A DNA stretch of 64,000 nt, taken from contig NC_063448.1 in assembly GCF_020379485.1 (NCBI RefSeq), forward strand, positions 22,467,726-22,531,725, read 5' to 3'. Positions 63,093-64,000 of the stretch are shown piece by piece. Origin of the DNA: Brassica napus. Taxonomy: Eukaryota > Streptophyta > Magnoliopsida > Brassicales > Brassicaceae. The notes beneath the pieces were generated by a model. The model was not told the origin of the DNA. It did not search any database and worked only from the letters and a program-made list of their open reading frames with translations. How positions within the stretch are numbered: the first letter of the stretch is position 1; each line of letters starts with the position of its first letter. The position numbers and the translations under genes are program-made.

Positions 63093-63110
63093 TCCCCGGC
63101 AATGGCGCCA
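63093..63110 (-). promoter_or_regulatory. Primer-binding site of element D (tRNA-Asp type)
   Basis: On the minus strand it reads TGGCGCCATTGCCGGGGA, four bases from the LTR edge at 63115, the same spacing as in element A. It differs by one base from the tRNA-Asp consensus (GTT to ATT). Confidence 0.85.
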
Positions 63111-63114
63111 TATT

Positions 63115-64000
63115 TGATATCACTCAAATTACCCTAATGAGTGATTTACTTTCTCAAATAAGAGGTTCAATTGTAGCACTTAGGGATCAAAATTCACAGG
63201 GAGCAAAGGCACACAATAAATCTATCTAGTTGTGTAGTTGAGCTAGGTTGAATGGTTTAAATGTAAATTAGCAGGGGTGAACAAGTAATTGTTCAATTGA
63301 TTGATTGGGTTTTAAGAAATATATGGGAAACGTTAGACTTAGGGTTTCTATTCAGACAATCATGATTATAGAGATATAGACTACTAAGCATATATGGATA
63401 TTCTAGAACTCAAACAAATAGGAATAGTCGATCAGCTTTCGTATATTTAGACTATCTATCGCCGGATCTAGGACCTCAGCTGTCGCTTGTTGGTCCTGAG
63501 AAAGTGTAGATCGATTCCAACAACGGGGTGTCGATCGATACACCTTTTAACTCGTCGATCGATACAACTAATGAGTTGTTGATCGATGTTCTTTCCAGGA
63601 AGCGTTACGCACGGGTTTGACGTGTGCCCTAGGATAAACTAAATCAGCTTCCGCTTGTTTCTAGCAATCCTAGCACAACCTAAACTATTTCAGACAAAGA
63701 ACCAAACTAATGTCTATAGGCAAGGTCCTAGTTAGCTACTCTAGAACACATGCATTAAGAATAGTTTAGTTGATTAATATCCTGGCACTTAGCAATTCTA
63801 TATTTTGGGCTAATCCCTCATGAATATTTGTACCTTAAATTTAACAAGATGAACTACTCAGACATGGCTAAGCAATTCATAACAACAAGATAAAAAAACT
63901 GCATAAAATAGAATAGATTAAAGAAACTGGAGTTCCAATCACAAATCTCTGAAGGAGTGCTTGGATCTTCTCTCCAAACCTAAGACACTAAGTATTTTGT
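63115..64000 (-). repeat. 5' LTR of element D (truncated by window end)
   Basis: Starts TGATATCACTC and aligns with 49470-50353 with scattered substitutions. The rest of the LTR lies beyond the window. TCGATCGA palindromes occur at about 63530 and 63555. Confidence 0.85.

Larger units (their letters stand above)
49470..64000 (-). mobile_element. Athila-like LTR retrotransposon, same family as element A (element D), continues past window
   Basis: The left (3') LTR occupies 49470-57251, interrupted by a nested TIR element and a LINE. The internal region is 57252-63114, and the right (5') LTR begins at 63115 and is cut off at 64000. The primer site on the minus strand is TGGCGCCATTGCCGGGGA (63093-63110), matching tRNA-Asp. 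The polypurine tract is next to 57251. LTR parts 49470-50353 and 63115-64000 align over their length. The family link to element A rests on the same primer site, similar LTR ends, a shared segment around 57250-57360 (like 1400-1480), and the shared words near 3221 and 58501. The interior encodes gag and a protease-like part; I see no reverse transcriptase or integrase. It is non-autonomous. Confidence 0.88.

Overview
The window is plant nuclear DNA, almost certainly from a Brassicaceae species and most plausibly the Brassica/Raphanus lineage. The intron-rich genes use GT-AG splice sites, non-coding DNA is AT-rich, and transposons of typical plant families cover well over half of the sequence. 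Two genes were traced exon by exon and closely resemble Arabidopsis thaliana JMJ18 and a CTP synthase. From memory these are neighbours on A. thaliana chromosome 1 (At1g30810 and At1g30820), with F-box genes and a small proline-rich protein just upstream. The F-box remnants, proline-rich gene, JMJ18 and CTP synthase in this window keep that order.

Layout. 1-6321: an Athila-like Ty3/gypsy element on the minus strand, with only a gag remnant; its 3' LTR is cut by the window edge and carries a Stowaway-type MITE. 6322-13440: two decayed F-box/FBA genes; the first is bounded by the Athila-like LTR and cut again by a decayed Ty1/copia element (7074-12065). 13924-14352: small secreted proline-rich protein gene (minus). 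16534-20233: intact JMJ18 histone demethylase gene, 11 coding exons (minus). 21587-22938: LSD1-type zinc-finger gene with an octapeptide repeat and a frameshift (minus). 25012-29392: non-autonomous Helitron with recognisable ends and a MITE inside. 29873-33471: complete CTP synthase gene, 21 coding exons (minus).

33.5-49.4 kb is transposon-rich and holds no recognised host gene: a solo LTR (35118-35633), a hAT-type element with an 8-bp target duplication (36650-37343), a young intact copia element with a 1450-residue polyprotein (38946-43768), a SINE (44517-44830) and a Harbinger-like MITE (47544-47947). 49470-64000 is a second Athila-like element of the same family on the minus strand. Its 3' LTR was invaded by a TIR element, which was in turn invaded by an L1-type LINE (50458-55693). 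Its gag and protease region is at 60184-62770, and its 5' LTR runs off the window end.

JMJ18 is a nuclear H3K4 demethylase linked to flowering time, and CTP synthase makes CTP from UTP in the cytosol. The remaining sequence is mainly a record of layered transposition. I saw no rRNA, tRNA or CRISPR feature and no clearly new biochemical system. The most unusual signals are the dense palindromic TCGATCGA motif in the Athila-like family, the three-layer nested insertion, the young intact copia element, and the repeat-bearing zinc-finger gene.
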